This document shows positions 22,874 through 33,452 of a stretch of DNA of 64,000 nt, piece by piece. Under the pieces are notes generated by a model. The model saw nothing but the letters and a program-made list of their open reading frames with translations. It was not told where the DNA came from and searched no databases. The DNA lies in contig NC_044977.1 of assembly GCF_008728515.1 (NCBI RefSeq), forward strand, positions 168,873,139 to 168,937,138, in the 5' to 3' direction. The position numbers and the translations under genes were made by a program. The number at the start of each line of letters is the position of its first letter. Position 1 is the stretch's first letter. Origin of the DNA: Papio anubis (taxonomy: Eukaryota > Chordata > Mammalia > Primates > Cercopithecidae).

Positions 22874-23900
22874 ATGCAACCATAAAAAGAGAATTCACTC
22901 ACATCCTTTGTAGCAACGTCAATGGAACTGGAGGCCATTATCCTAATAGAACTAACTCAGAAGCAGGAAACCAAATACTGCATGTTCTCACTTATAAGTG
23001 GGAGCTAAACAATGGTTACCGATGGACATAATGATGGAACAGAACTGGAGACTCCAAAAGCAGGGAGGCTTAGAGGAGAATAAGAGTTTAAAAATTACCT
23101 TTTAGGTACAGTGTTCACTACTTGAGTACCGGGTACACTAAAAGCCCAGTGCCCACCAGTTATGCAATATACCCCTGTAGTAAACATACAAATGTACTCT
23201 CTGATTCTTAAATTTATTTAAATAAATAATAATACACTGAGAAAATATGGCATTTTCGTATGCATAATCTGAATTTAATGATGAGGAAACATCAGACAAT
23301 CCCAAAATAAAGACCATTTTACAAATTACAGTCCTGTAGTCTTCAAAAATGTAAAGCCATGAAAGATAAGGAAAGATAGAAGCACTTTCAGATCAAAGGA
23401 AACAAAAAAAAAGAAAGAAAGGAAAACAAAACATAAGAACTAATGCAACATATACTCCTGGGTTGGCTTCTTTCCCTATAAAAGACAATATTGGAATAAT
23501 TGGCAAAACAAATGAGGGGCTCTACTAATTAATTGGTAATATATCAGTTTTGATTTCCTAATACTCAGAGCCATACTCATTAGGTGGGAGACTGATCTTG
23601 TTAGGAACTACAGACAGAAGTATTAAGGGCTAATAGAGTGTGTCTGTAATCCCCAAATAGCTTAGGGGGGAAATATATGTAATGTACATATAACAGATGT
23701 ATATCTTATAGATGTATGCGGATATATGTATACAGAGCCAATAATGAGGCAAATGTAGTAAAAAGGTAAATCTGGCAAATCTGTATAAAGGATATATAGG
23801 AATTTGTTGTGTTGTTCCTGTAATTTGTCTATGTACTTAAAGTTATTTCAAAATAATAAGGTTTTGAGAAACCAAAAAATAAATTAAAATTAAAATTTTT
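22874..23900 (+). mobile_element. Composite L1 insertion: L1 3' end plus L1ME-like 3' segment
   Basis: Bases 22874-23232 are a 5'-truncated L1PB/L1MA-type 3' end (GCAACGTCAATGGAACTGGAGGCC, TTCTCACTTATAAGTGGGAGC, TGCAATATACCCCTGTAG). Bases 23240-23890 resemble an older L1ME-type 3' UTR (TTTAATGATGAGGAAACATCAG, AGACAATATTGGAATAATTGGC) and end in an A-rich tract. The whole block is flanked by AAAATAGAAGACAA (22860-22873) and AAAATGGGAAGACAA (23901-23915), and the host L1 reads straight across when it is removed. One insertion event with a 3' transduction explains this best. Confidence 0.7.
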
Positions 23901-25201
23901 AAAATGGGAAGACAATAGGGAAAATCATTGAAACTAAAAGTCACTCTTTAAAAAGATCAATAAAATTGATACCTTTCATCAGGAGAACCAGGAAATAAAG
24001 AGAAAACACACAAATTACTAATATCAGAAATGAAAGACCATCAACACTGATACCATGGATATTAAAAGGATAATAAAAGAATAATAAAAAAAAAAGAATG
24101 AACTAGATGCCCATAAACGTGATACCTTAGACCAATTCTCTAAAAGATGTAATCTACTGAAACTCATACAAACAAAAATAGGTAATTTGAAGAGGCCTAT
24201 ATTCATTAAAGAAATTGAATCAACAGTAATCTTCCAAAAAAAGATAGTATCATGCCCAAATGGTTTTTTTGTGAATTCTACCAAACATTTAATGAAGAAA
24301 TGATACCAACTCTCTATGATCTCTCCCAAAACATAGAAGCAGAATGAACGCTTCCTAACTCATATCATGAGGCTGGCATTACCCTAATGCCAAAACCAGA
24401 TAAAGACATTGTAAGAAAGGAATACTACAGAACAATATGTCTCAGATGTAAAAGTTCTCAACAAAATATTAGCAAATTGAATTTAACAATTGATAAAAGA
24501 ATTATACACCACAATCAAGTGGGATTTATTCTAGATATAAAAAGTTGGTTCACCATTTAAAAATTGATTAATGTAGTCTACCATATAAACTAGTTAGATT
24601 TAAAAAATTATATCAATAGATGCAGAAAAAGCATTTAACCAAATCTAACAACAATTTATGATTTTTAAAAATTCTCAGTAAACTGGAAATGGGGAAATTT
24701 CCTCAGTTTGATAAAGAATATCTACAAAAAACCTACAGCTAACTTCGTATTTAATGGCAAGAAATTTACATGCTTTCTTCCTAAAATCAGGAGAAAGGCA
24801 TGGGTGCCCCTTCCCATGACTGATTTTCAACATTGTACTGGAAGTCCTAGATGATGCAATAAGACAAGAAATAAAATAAAAAGTATACAGAAAGGGAAGA
24901 AATAAAACTGTCTCTTCACAGATGACATGACCATCTATGTGCAAATTCTGAAAAAAAAAAAAAATAACAAAATACTCCTGGAACTAATACATGATTATAG
25001 CATGGATGCAGGATATAAGGTTAATATACAAAAGTCAATTATTTCCTCATACAGACCAGCAGTTAACAATTGAATTTAAAATTAAAGAAAAAATATCATT
25101 TACATTAGCACCAAAAACAAAATATTTAAGAATAAATTTAACAAAATATCTGCACAATCTATGTGAAAAAAATAAAACTGATGAAATAAGTCAAAGAAGA
25201 T
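23901..25201 (+). pseudogene. Ancient L1M ORF2, linker and reverse-transcriptase part
   Basis: Continuation of the host L1 (GAAAATCATTGAAACTAAAAG, GATCAATAAAATTGATACC). The reverse-transcriptase region is recognisable at 24580-24960: AATAGATGCAGAAAAAGCATTT encodes the DAEKAF motif region, and CTCTTCACAGATGACATG encodes LFTDDM, the catalytic FADD motif with alanine changed to threonine. Multiple stops and frameshifts; non-functional. Confidence 0.87.
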
Positions 25202-25517
25202 TGATATGGTTTGACTCTGTGTCCCCACCCAAATCTCACCTTGAATTGTAATAATACCCATGTGTCAAGGGTGGGACCAGGTGGAGATCATTGAATCATG
25301 GGGGGTGGTTTTCTCCACGCTGGTCTCAAGATAGTGAGTTCTCATGAGATCTGATGGTTTTATGAGATCACATGTTTTCTTCCTCTTCCACCATGACTGT
25401 AAGTTTCCTGAGGCTTCCCCAGCCATGCTGAACTATGAGTCAATTAAAACTCTTTTCTTTATAAATTACCTGGTCTTGGATATGTCTTTATTAGCAGCAT
25501 GAGAACAGACTAATACA
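25202..25517 (+). mobile_element. Solo MST-type MaLR LTR
   Basis: Starts TGATATGGTTTGACTCTGTGTCCCC and ends AACAGACTAATACA, with CATGAGATCTGATGGTTTTAT and GTCAATTAAAACTC in between. Target-site duplication AAGAT (25197-25201) and AAGAC (25518-25522), one base different. At 316 bases it is shorter than a typical MST LTR because the central CT-rich block is reduced. It interrupts the ORF2 of the ancient L1; no internal sequence remains, so the provirus was lost by LTR recombination. Confidence 0.92.
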
Positions 25518-26692
25518 AAGACTTACGTAACTAGATAGATACTTCATTTCACTAATAGGAAAATTCAGTATTGTTTAAAATGTCAATTCTTCCCAATTTA
25601 ATCTATAAATTGAATGCAATTCCGATCAAAATCCCAGAAAGTTATTTTGTGGATATCCAACAGATTCTAATTCTAATTCTAAATCAAAGAACCAGGAATA
25701 GACAATACAATACCATACTAAAGAAAAGTAATAAAGTTGGGAGGTGGAAAAAAATGCAACTTTAAGACTTACTATAAAGCTACAGTAATCAAGTCTGTGT
25801 TATATTGGCAGAAGCATAAACAAATACATCAATGAAATAGAATAGAGAGCCCAGAAATAGACTCCCATAAATATAATCATCAAGTGATCTTTGAGAATAG
25901 AGCAAAGGCAATACAATGGAGAAAAGAGAACCTTTTCAAAAAATGGTGGTAGAACAACTGGATATTTACATATAAGATTCAATAAGTGGTGCTAGAAAAA
26001 CTGGATGTTCACATGTAAGATAAATGAATCTAGACTCAAGGTCTTATATTCTTTGCAAAAATTAACTCAAAATGGATCACAGCTCTAAATGTAAAACACA
26101 AAACTGTAAAACTCCTAGAGGATGACATAAGAGAAAATCTAGATGACCTTGTGTTTTATGATGACTTTTTAATACAACACCAATAGTATTATTCATGAAA
26201 CAAAGAACTGATAAACTGGACTTCATTAAAATTAAAAATTTCTGCTCTGTAAAAGACATTGTCAAAAAAAATAAAAACACAAGAAACAGACTGGGAGAAC
26301 ATACTTGCAAAAGACATTTCTGATAAAGGATTGTTATCCAACTATATATGTTACTCTTAAAACCCAACAATTGGAAAACAAAGGGCTTTTGCCCTTTATT
26401 CTGCTAATACAGTGTATTTTATTTGAATATGCATCTCTCCAAAATGATATATGAATGTCTCACAAACACATAAAATATGTTCAACATTATTAGTCACTAG
26501 GAAAATGTAAATTAAAATCATAGGAAATTAACATTTCATACCCACGAGAAGGGCTATAACTAAAAGACAAATGATAGTCTTAGGAAGGCTATAAATAAAC
26601 TAAACTATAACCCTCAAAATTTTCTAATGGGAATAAAAAATTCTTCAGTCCCTTTGGAATGTAGTTTGGAAGTTTCACAGAAAGTTAAACCT
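25518..26692 (+). pseudogene. Ancient L1M ORF2, C-terminal part
   Basis: Resumes with CTTCATTTCACTAATAGGAAAATT, TCTATAAATTGAATGCAATTCC and CTACAGTAATCAAG, then ACTGGATATTTACATATAAG and GGACTTCATTAAAATTAAAA, all diagnostic of L1 ORF2 downstream of the reverse transcriptase. A younger L1 interrupts it at 26693. Frames are broken. Confidence 0.88.
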
Positions 26693-27371
26693 TAACATAA
26701 TGTTCTCCAGTTCCACCCATGTCATTGCAAATGACAGGATTTCATTTATTTTATGGCTGAATAATATTTCATTGTATATATGTACCATATTTACTTTATC
26801 CATTCATTTGTTTATGGACGCTTAGGTTGATTTCATATCGGCTATTGTGGATAATACTACAATAAACATGAGAGTGCAGGTATCTCTTCAATATAGTGAC
26901 GTCCTTTCTTTTGGGTGCATACCCAGCCGTGTGTTAAGTGAAATAAGCCAGACACAGAAAGACAATATCACATGTTCTTACTCATACTTGAGAGCTAAAA
27001 AAATTTATCTCATGGAGTTAGAGAATAAAATGATGGTTATCAAAGGCTAGGAAGGGTATTGGGAGGGAAAATAAAGAGGGTTTGGTTAATGGGTACAAAA
27101 ATGCAGATAGTAGGAATAAGATCTACTGTTCAATAGCAAAATAGGGCAATTATCATTAACAATAGTTTATGGTATAATTCAAAATAGCTAGAGGAGTGGA
27201 TTTACAGTGTTCCCAACACAAAGAAATGATCTATGTTTGAGGTGATGGACATCCGAATTATCCTGATGTGATCATTACACATTATATGCTTATGTCAAAA
27301 TATCGCATGTATCCTATAAATATGTACAACCATTGTATACTCATAAAAATTAAAATTGAGGAAAAATAAAA
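26693..27371 (+). mobile_element. 5'-inverted (twin-primed) L1MA/L1PB-type element
   Basis: Bases 26693 to about 26930 are L1 in antisense (TTCTCCAGTTCCACCCATGTC, CATTCATTTGTTTATGGACG, TGGGTGCATACCCAG). Bases 26931-27371 are sense 3' end (AAGTGAAATAAGCCAGACACAG, TTTGAGGTGATGGACATCC, CTATAAATATGTACAACC). A perfect 14-base duplication AGAAAGTTAAACCT occurs at 26679-26692 and 27372-27385. The insertion sits in the older L1. Confidence 0.92.
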
Positions 27372-27385
27372 AGAAAGTTAAACCT

Positions 27386-27895
27386 AAATGTACTGTATTA
27401 TTCAACATTCTGCCAAAGTATCAACCCATGAAAAATGGAAATATATGTCCACATAAAGGTTTGTATTGAGATGTTTACAGAGACATTATTCAGAACAGTT
27501 TAAATTGGAAATGTTCTAAATATACAATGAACTGGAAAATTACATACAATGTGATATATCCATACAATGGAATATTATTCAGCAATAAAACTGAACAAAG
27601 TACTCCTACATGCTATAACACAAATAACTTCGAAAATGTTATGCATGGTGAAAGAATCTGGTCACAAAAGACTACCTGCGTTACATCCAGGGAAAGCTAA
27701 ATCTAAAGCAAATTAGTGGTCACTTGGGGCCAGGGGTAGGAATAAGAATTGACTGTAGATGGACATATGAGACAGTGTTGGGGTGATGAAAATATTTTAA
27801 AGCTGTATTCTGGTAATGTTTGTGCAACTCTATAAACTTACTAAAAATTATTTACTTATAGCATGTAAATTATATTTCAATAAAACCCTTCAAGA
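27386..27895 (+). pseudogene. Ancient L1M, 3' terminus
   Basis: Host L1 resumes after the target-site duplication: ACATATCCA-type GATATATCCATACAATGG, AATATTATTCAGCAATAAAAC, TGTTATGCATGGTGAAAG and GTCACTTGGGGCCAGGGG, ending near ATTATATTTCAATAAAACCC. With all insertions removed, the host L1 from 16.6 to 27.9 kb is about 6.4 kb, near full length. Confidence 0.82.
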
Positions 27896-28039
27896 ATAAA
27901 ATGCAAATAATAATTGGCTGAACACTGAACTGAACTGTAACCCCAAAAAATTTCTAATAGGAATAAAAAATTGTTCCATATTTTTTCCACACACAAATTG
28001 TATCCATATTTTTTCAATTCTTGCTTTCTTTCCTCCAGA

Positions 28040-28685
28040 AAGTATATTCTACCTCATTTATTATTATCTCCCCACCTGTACCCATGACATATCTCCTTCA
28101 AGCCTATTCGATATTTCCCACTAACAATTCATTTCCTACTTCTCCTATATTTTAATCTTCGATTAGTTCCTTTTCCGTGAATGCATATTAAGCTCATTTC
28201 TCCCATAATTAAACAAATAATAAACTTCCATTTTTCCTGAATGTGTCTCTAGTCTGCCTCCTTTCCATCTTCTAAAAGTACATTTAAAGACAGGTAGTTT
28301 TCAGTTGCTGCCTCTATCCCTCCACTCTCCTATCGTCCATTCCTTCAACTCACTGAACTCAGCTACTCAAGTGAACCTTCTCTCAAAAAGGTCACTGATT
28401 ACCTCATACTTCCTAATATAATGCATATGTGTTAATCCAATCTTGTTGGGCTTTTCTCAGGCACTTGACCTTATTTATCATTGTCTAATTAAATTTATCT
28501 ATTATCTTTAGATTCTCGATAACGTATTTATCTTTTTTAAGCCTGACCTTACATTCTTTTATATTTAGTTTCCTTTAGAGCTCTATCCTCAGTCACTTTC
28601 ATAGTAATTATATATAGTCTCCTTAGATAATTCCATGAGCTCGTTTCTAACAATCATCTTATAGTAGATTGATTGCATGAATGGT
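28040..28685 (+). mobile_element. L2 LINE, ORF2 region (5' piece)
   Basis: Pyrimidine-rich sense L2: CCCTCCACTCTCCTATCG, AAAGGTCACTGATTACCTCA, TCCAATCTTGTTGGGC, AGGCACTTGACCTTATTTATC and GCTCTATCCTCAGTCAC parallel the L2 ORF2 order (AAGGTCACCAATGACCTCC, TCCTTGACCT, CTCAGTCCTTGG). Highly diverged, as expected for an element older than placental mammals. Confidence 0.65.
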
Positions 28686-28689
28686 TCAC

Positions 28690-29098
28690 ACCCTACTTTC
28701 ACATCCTTTGTCATGTAACCGTGTAAAATGCTACCTCTCTGACTCTGCACCTAGCTATGCGACCTGCTTTACCCAATGGAATGTTAGCCAATATAATGAG
28801 TGCAGAAGCTTAAAAGCATTCATATGAATGAGCTCGTAAGCTCTAGCCCCTCACCTGTTGCCCTGAGAATAAGCAGAGCCGCTACTAGAAAAAGGAGAGC
28901 ATGTGGCGAGCACGTGGTAAGACATCCTAGTTGTCTCAGCCAAAAGCATTCTAAATGGGCTCTCAGACAATCCCAGACAGAGAATGAGGCCAGCCCAGAA
29001 AAGTTTCAGAGATATAAATTCAATAAATGTTCATTATTATATGCCACTGAAGTTTTGTTGTTACACAGCATTATAATAGCTGTGGATAACTGATACAC
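28690..29098 (+). repeat. MLT1-like LTR inserted in the L2
   Basis: The end motif ATAAATTCAATAAATGTTCATTATTATATGCCACTGAAGTTTTG plus GTTGTTACACAGCATTATAATAGCTGTGGATAACTGATACA is that of an MLT1-type LTR. The 5' half (ACCCAATGGAATGTTAGCCAATATAATG) is less clear. The flanking L2 reads through on both sides. A 97-codon frame (28800-29093) within it is not a gene. Confidence 0.62.
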
Positions 29099-29395
29099 AC
29101 CCTCTGTGGTAGAAACAAGAAAATCTACGTTTCCCCATGGTGACTCTCTGAGCTTCACACTGGGGAATAGCTCGAGCTGAACGTCTCACAAGCATCTTAA
29201 ATTAACCTAAATATAACTGAGCTCATGATCTTTCCCATCTAATAAGACTGATTCTTCCTAAAATTATCTTTCTCCACTTTCAGTACCACTATCCAATCCA
29301 GCCAACCAAGCTAGATCCAGGAGTCATCCATGCTTCTTCACTCTCCCTTATCCTTCATCTCTAATTCTCTAATGATACAATATGTGCTCCAGGGC
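29099..29395 (+). mobile_element. L2 LINE, ORF2 region (continuation)
   Basis: CTGAACGTCTCACAAGCATCTTAAATTAACC, ACTGAGCTCATGATCTTTCCC, GATCCAGGAGTCATCCATGC and CTTCACTCTCCC match the L2 order CATCTCACAGGCATCTTAAA, AACTGAACTCATGATCTTCCCC and CCTTGGAGTCATCC. Confidence 0.72.
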
Positions 29396-29427
29396 ATTGC
29401 AAACAGCTAACAGTTATAGGGAAAGGA

Positions 29428-29467
<40 letters not shown>
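29428..29467. repeat. (GT)n microsatellite
   Basis: Forty bases of GT with one TATA interruption near the left end. Likely polymorphic. Confidence 0.96.
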
Positions 29468-29470
<3 letters not shown>

Positions 29471-30370
29471 GCTTTGGTTAACAAAATCTTCATTAGAATT
29501 GATACTGAGATTGACTGAAGTTTGACTTTACCAAAAGGTCATTGTCTCTAAAAGCTCGAAAGCATTTTGTACATTTCCCCTACTTGTTTAGATGGGGGTT
29601 AATTTGTAGTTAAAAATTGCAAAGGAATATAATTTTTGTGAAAATTCCTCCCAAATGTTAGATATGGAGTTAAAATAAATGATTGATTTTCTTAGCACCA
29701 GTGCTTGTTTCTATGATTTTAATAGAAGAAAAATATCAAGTTTAATAAAGCTATGTTTCCAACGACTGAAGTTTTGGGGAAATTTTTTGATGGTTGTAAA
29801 AAAATCTTTTTTTTTACCTTTGAATATGCTTGGAAAAAATTAATTTAGAAAAAGATTAATGAAATGGCCACAAAGGTTGCATATAGGCTGAAGGTGACAA
29901 TGACAAAATAATGTGTTTTTCAAGCAATATAAAATGTGTATAGGAAAGCAATAAGGCAGGGTAAAATGAATTAAAATGCGCTATACTCCCGTTTAAAAAT
30001 GTTTGGAAAATAACAGCAGGAGAATTTAAGCCTTTTCATGGAACCTAACAGAAAAGTGTCAAGAGTCCAGAGATGATGGAAGACAAGTCAGAGGAAAAGC
30101 TATGTGAGTCTGAAAAGGAAAACTTCCCAAATTCTTCTGAAAAGAAAGTTAAATGTTAATTAAGAAAAAGGCAAAATTTTTTCATTTAAAACTTTGAGAT
30201 AAATGTAGAGAGAGCACAAAAAACTATTAGGAGATACCTTTCAGCACAGTCTTAATAAGGCAAATGACTTGGTCTAATACATTGTGTTTTATTGGAATTC
30301 TGGTTGTTTTTTAAAAAACTATCCAGGCAATACTTTTGTACATAAAAATATTGCCTTAAAAGAAAGTTAT
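29468..30370. other. No assignable gene or repeat
   Basis: AT-rich sequence, no long frame, no recognised family. Confidence 0.35.
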
Positions 30371-30374
30371 GCGT

Positions 30375-30715
30375 TAAGGAGGCAGCACAGCACAAGAGTC
30401 AAAATTGAACAGACCTGGCTTTGAAACCTGTTTTCACCAAGTCCTGTTTGTTTGACTTTGTCAAGTGTCTTAACCTTCCTAAGCTTTTGTTCTCTACTTT
30501 CAAAATAAATTTTAAAACATCAACTTTCAGGGTTGCTGTGAGTATAAAATCAAATAATACAGGTGAGCTTATAAAAAGGTGAACTTATAAAAAAATAGGT
30601 AAGTCACTATACCTCATGGTAAAATCCAGTAGACTATATGTAAAGCACTTACCACAGCACCTAGCACATCACAGGTGCTTGATAAATGCTAACTGCTATT
30701 ACTATTTTTACTTGT
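30375..30715 (+). repeat. MIR SINE with a 77-base foreign insert
   Basis: CAGACCTGGCTTTGAAACCTG, AAGTGTCTTAACCTTCCTAAGC, GGGTTGCTGTGAGTATAAAATC and GTAAAGCACTTACCACAGCACC...GGTGCTTGATAAATGC are in MIR order in sense. Between AATAC (30556-30560) and TATGTAAAGC (about 30637) lies extra DNA that matches 32690-32756 in reverse complement. Confidence 0.75.
30561..30638 (-). repeat. Inverted copy of 32690-32756, inserted in a MIR
   Basis: The segment GGTAAGTCACTATACCTCATGG and neighbours equal the reverse complement of 32690-32756 with few mismatches. Inside the copy a unit of about 17 bases, GGTGAGCTTATAAAAA / GGTGAACTTATAAAAA, is tandemly doubled while the distal copy has it once. Confidence 0.85.
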
Positions 30716-31450
30716 ATTTATATAATTATTACTCAAACTCCCCAAAATAATATATTACTTGTAATCTGTAGTGGACATCTTTTATCTGTGGTCACCCAGT
30801 ATCATCTGAACTTCCACTACAAACTGTGATAGTTCCCACATCGCGAACCCTGCCTCTTTTATTCTGGCATCCAAAACATTACCTTTCCCAAGACTCCTTG
30901 CAGTTATGGTACAGACATGTGGTCAATCCATGTGAAATCAAGGAACTCATGTGAGATCAAGATTCAGAAGTGAGCTGTGAGAGCGAACAAGCTAATGGTA
31001 AGACATACATTTTGATGTACAAAACATGATTTTAAAATCAGCAGAAAGATCCAAATATTCTGCCATTGACAATAAGAGTAGGATACTTTCCATTTCATGG
31101 AAAACACATTGTGTTTCTAGGTGGGACAGAGGTAGCAATTCCCTGTCTCAGTGGTGTTGCTCTAGAAGCTGTTCCTGGAAACTCATCTAATAATTTTGGA
31201 GAGCTGGAGAAATAGACTACTAGCTACCGGATAACTCTTAACATTTCCGGTTACGCTCGCTAGAATGGATTCTGTTCTCTGGCACTAGGAATCCTGACCA
31301 ATAGGAGTACCAACTTGGAAGTAAGCTCACAAAAGATTCCATCTTGTTTGGCATCTATGAGTAGCAGTAAGGAAGGCTCAGTAGGGGAGCATTTGCTATT
31401 CTAGGAAAGAATACATCTTCAGGGAATATAAAGAATCCAGATTCACAGGT
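30716..31450. other. Unassigned; possible old LTR fragment
   Basis: CCTTTCCCAAGACTCCTTGCAGTTATGG recalls the LTR-type motif at 118-140, but the rest is too diverged to classify. No coding signal. Confidence 0.25.
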
Positions 31451-31452
31451 AT

Positions 31453-31828
31453 TGATATGGTTTGGCTGTATCCCCACCTAAAATCTCATCTTGAATTGTA
31501 ATCTCCACAGTCCCCATGTGTAAAGGGCGGGAACAGGTGGAGATAATTGGATCGTGGGGGTGGTTTACCTCAAGCTGTTCTCATGATGGTGAGTGAGTTT
31601 CACCAAATCTAATGATTTTATGTGTCTGGCATTTCCCCTGTCCTGCATTCACTCTGCCCTGTCACCCTGTGAAGAAGGTGCCTGCTTCTCCTTTGCCTTT
31701 CACCATGATTGTAAGTTTCCTGAGGCCTCCCCAGCAATGCAGAACTGTGAGTCAATTAAACCTATTTCTTTTATAAATTACTCAATCTTAGGTATTTCTT
31801 CATAGCAGTGTGAGAATGGACTAATACA
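31453..31828 (+). mobile_element. Solo MST-type (MSTA/MSTB-like) MaLR LTR
   Basis: Begins TGATATGGTTTGGCTGTATCCCC and ends AATGGACTAATACA, with GTGAAGAAGGTGCCTGCTTC, CACCATGATTGTAAGTTTCC and GTCAATTAAACCTATTTC. The flanks GGTAT and GATAC could be a 5-base duplication with two transitions. No internal region adjoins it. Confidence 0.93.
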
Positions 31829-33360
31829 GATACGATACAAAAGAAACCCTTTGGTGTTACAGTGCATGGCAATATATGAATAAAGATAAAGGACAAAATG
31901 TCAGTCACTTGGAAGATCTCCGACTCCAGTCTCTGCTTTAACACTTGAGTCCGACAAGAGGAGTTTTGAGGAAATACAGAAAATGCCCTTTTACAAATTT
32001 TATTTGAGACATTGGGGACAAGCAGCAGCACAGGTTTAAGGTCTGCATGACAGAGTTCAGGACTACGGGAAAATGAGGCAGTCTTTCTCACTTGGAGATT
32101 TCTCTGCAAAAATGAAACAGCTAGAGCAAATTTAAGGGCAAGTCAGATAGGTTCCTTCTGGACCAATAAAGGAAGATAAGAGGATATGGCATTGACAGTT
32201 GAGCACCATCAGAAGATGGTGCTGTCAAGTTTCAACTGTAGCTTAACCCCATTTTTGAGTGGCTTGCAGGCATCTGAGTGCTTACTAAAAATTATGTTTC
32301 CCAGGAAACCCAAACATGATTGAAAAATGGATGCCTCATTGTAACCAACAGAATTAGTCATAAGCACATATGTCTGGGAAACAGTTCTGAGTGCAGGACA
32401 AGGAAACAATACGTGGAGGTGTTTAAATCTTGCTGGAATACCATTTTCCTCCATTACTGTGGCTCAGTTTCATTCTTTGGTTGGTAGGTTATGAGGCAAC
32501 ATAGGTTGTATCATGTGCGTTTGTTTTAATGAAGCTCTTTTAAGAGAAAGATCATATGACTCTCAGAAACAGTAGGTCATAACTATATTGAAGGGCATGG
32601 TTTAGTAGAGGATATTGTCTCTTTATCCTGTCACTCTGGGTTCTAGGCTGGGAGGTTCAGAGGTTTCATGTGGAACTGAAGCAAAAGATCATATAGTCTG
32701 CTGGATTTTACCATGAGGTATAGTGACTTACCTGCTTTTTTATAAGCTCACCTTTATCCATCCCAGTGGAAGCCTTCAACTGGGTCCATTTGCCTATAGA
32801 CGACAACATGGAAGACCGTTATGGGACAGAGTTTAAACCAACTCAGTGCAGAAGTACTTGCCCTGACCACACGATCCATCTTTGGCTTAGCCTCTAATCC
32901 TTCTTCTATTCAATACTGGCCATGGTAGCTGTATTAATTTTCAACCCATGTGGTATGAATGATAGAGACTCATCTGTGAAAGAATAGATTAGCGACACAA
33001 AGCATTAAGGATATGGCAGTACTCGAAACTGCATAGTACTCTGCATCATCTGCCAAGTACAGCCTTCATCCAGAAGAACTTAAAATTCTGGTGCAGACAT
33101 CTACTCTGGACTAAAAACTACTTTTTGACAGTTTGGCAATGACCCTGGTAGAAATCTAGTGGTCTCTACACCCATTGACATAAACAGATTGTTATATATC
33201 ATTTCTTTTGAGAAATACATCAGTGAACTATAATGGTTTAAACTAGAACTTTCCAATTTCCACAGAACATTAATTCTATATGCATTACTCTCAAAAAGGA
33301 CTCTATATTCAACTAACCCCCAACATGAGATGCTGAAGTCTAAAGGCACTGACCCTCTAC
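31829..33360. other. Unassigned; includes the source of the inverted copy
   Basis: About 1.5 kb with antisense frames of 81-112 codons (31771-32109, 32209-32454) that show no domain. Some stretches may be ancient endogenous retrovirus. Bases 32690-32756 match 30561-30638 in inverse orientation. Confidence 0.3.
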
Positions 33361-33452
33361 CTAAAAAAGAAGATGTAATCTCATGTGGCCTGATGAGAAG
33401 TCATGTTATACTTCAGCAATCAGGCCACATGAGATTATGTCTTCTTTTTTAG
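33361..33452. repeat. Near-perfect hairpin, 34-base arms
   Basis: The left arm (33361-33394) and right arm (33419-33452) are reverse complements with two mismatches, around a 24-base spacer that itself holds a 5-base GAAGT/ACTTC stem. On the right arm the core is ATCAGGCCACATGAGATTA. It does not match any miniature transposon I recognise, and no target-site duplication is obvious. Confidence 0.95.

Noticed and set aside
28800..29093. 97-codon frame as a small gene
   Set aside because: Coincides with an MLT1-like LTR inserted in L2; no conserved protein features.
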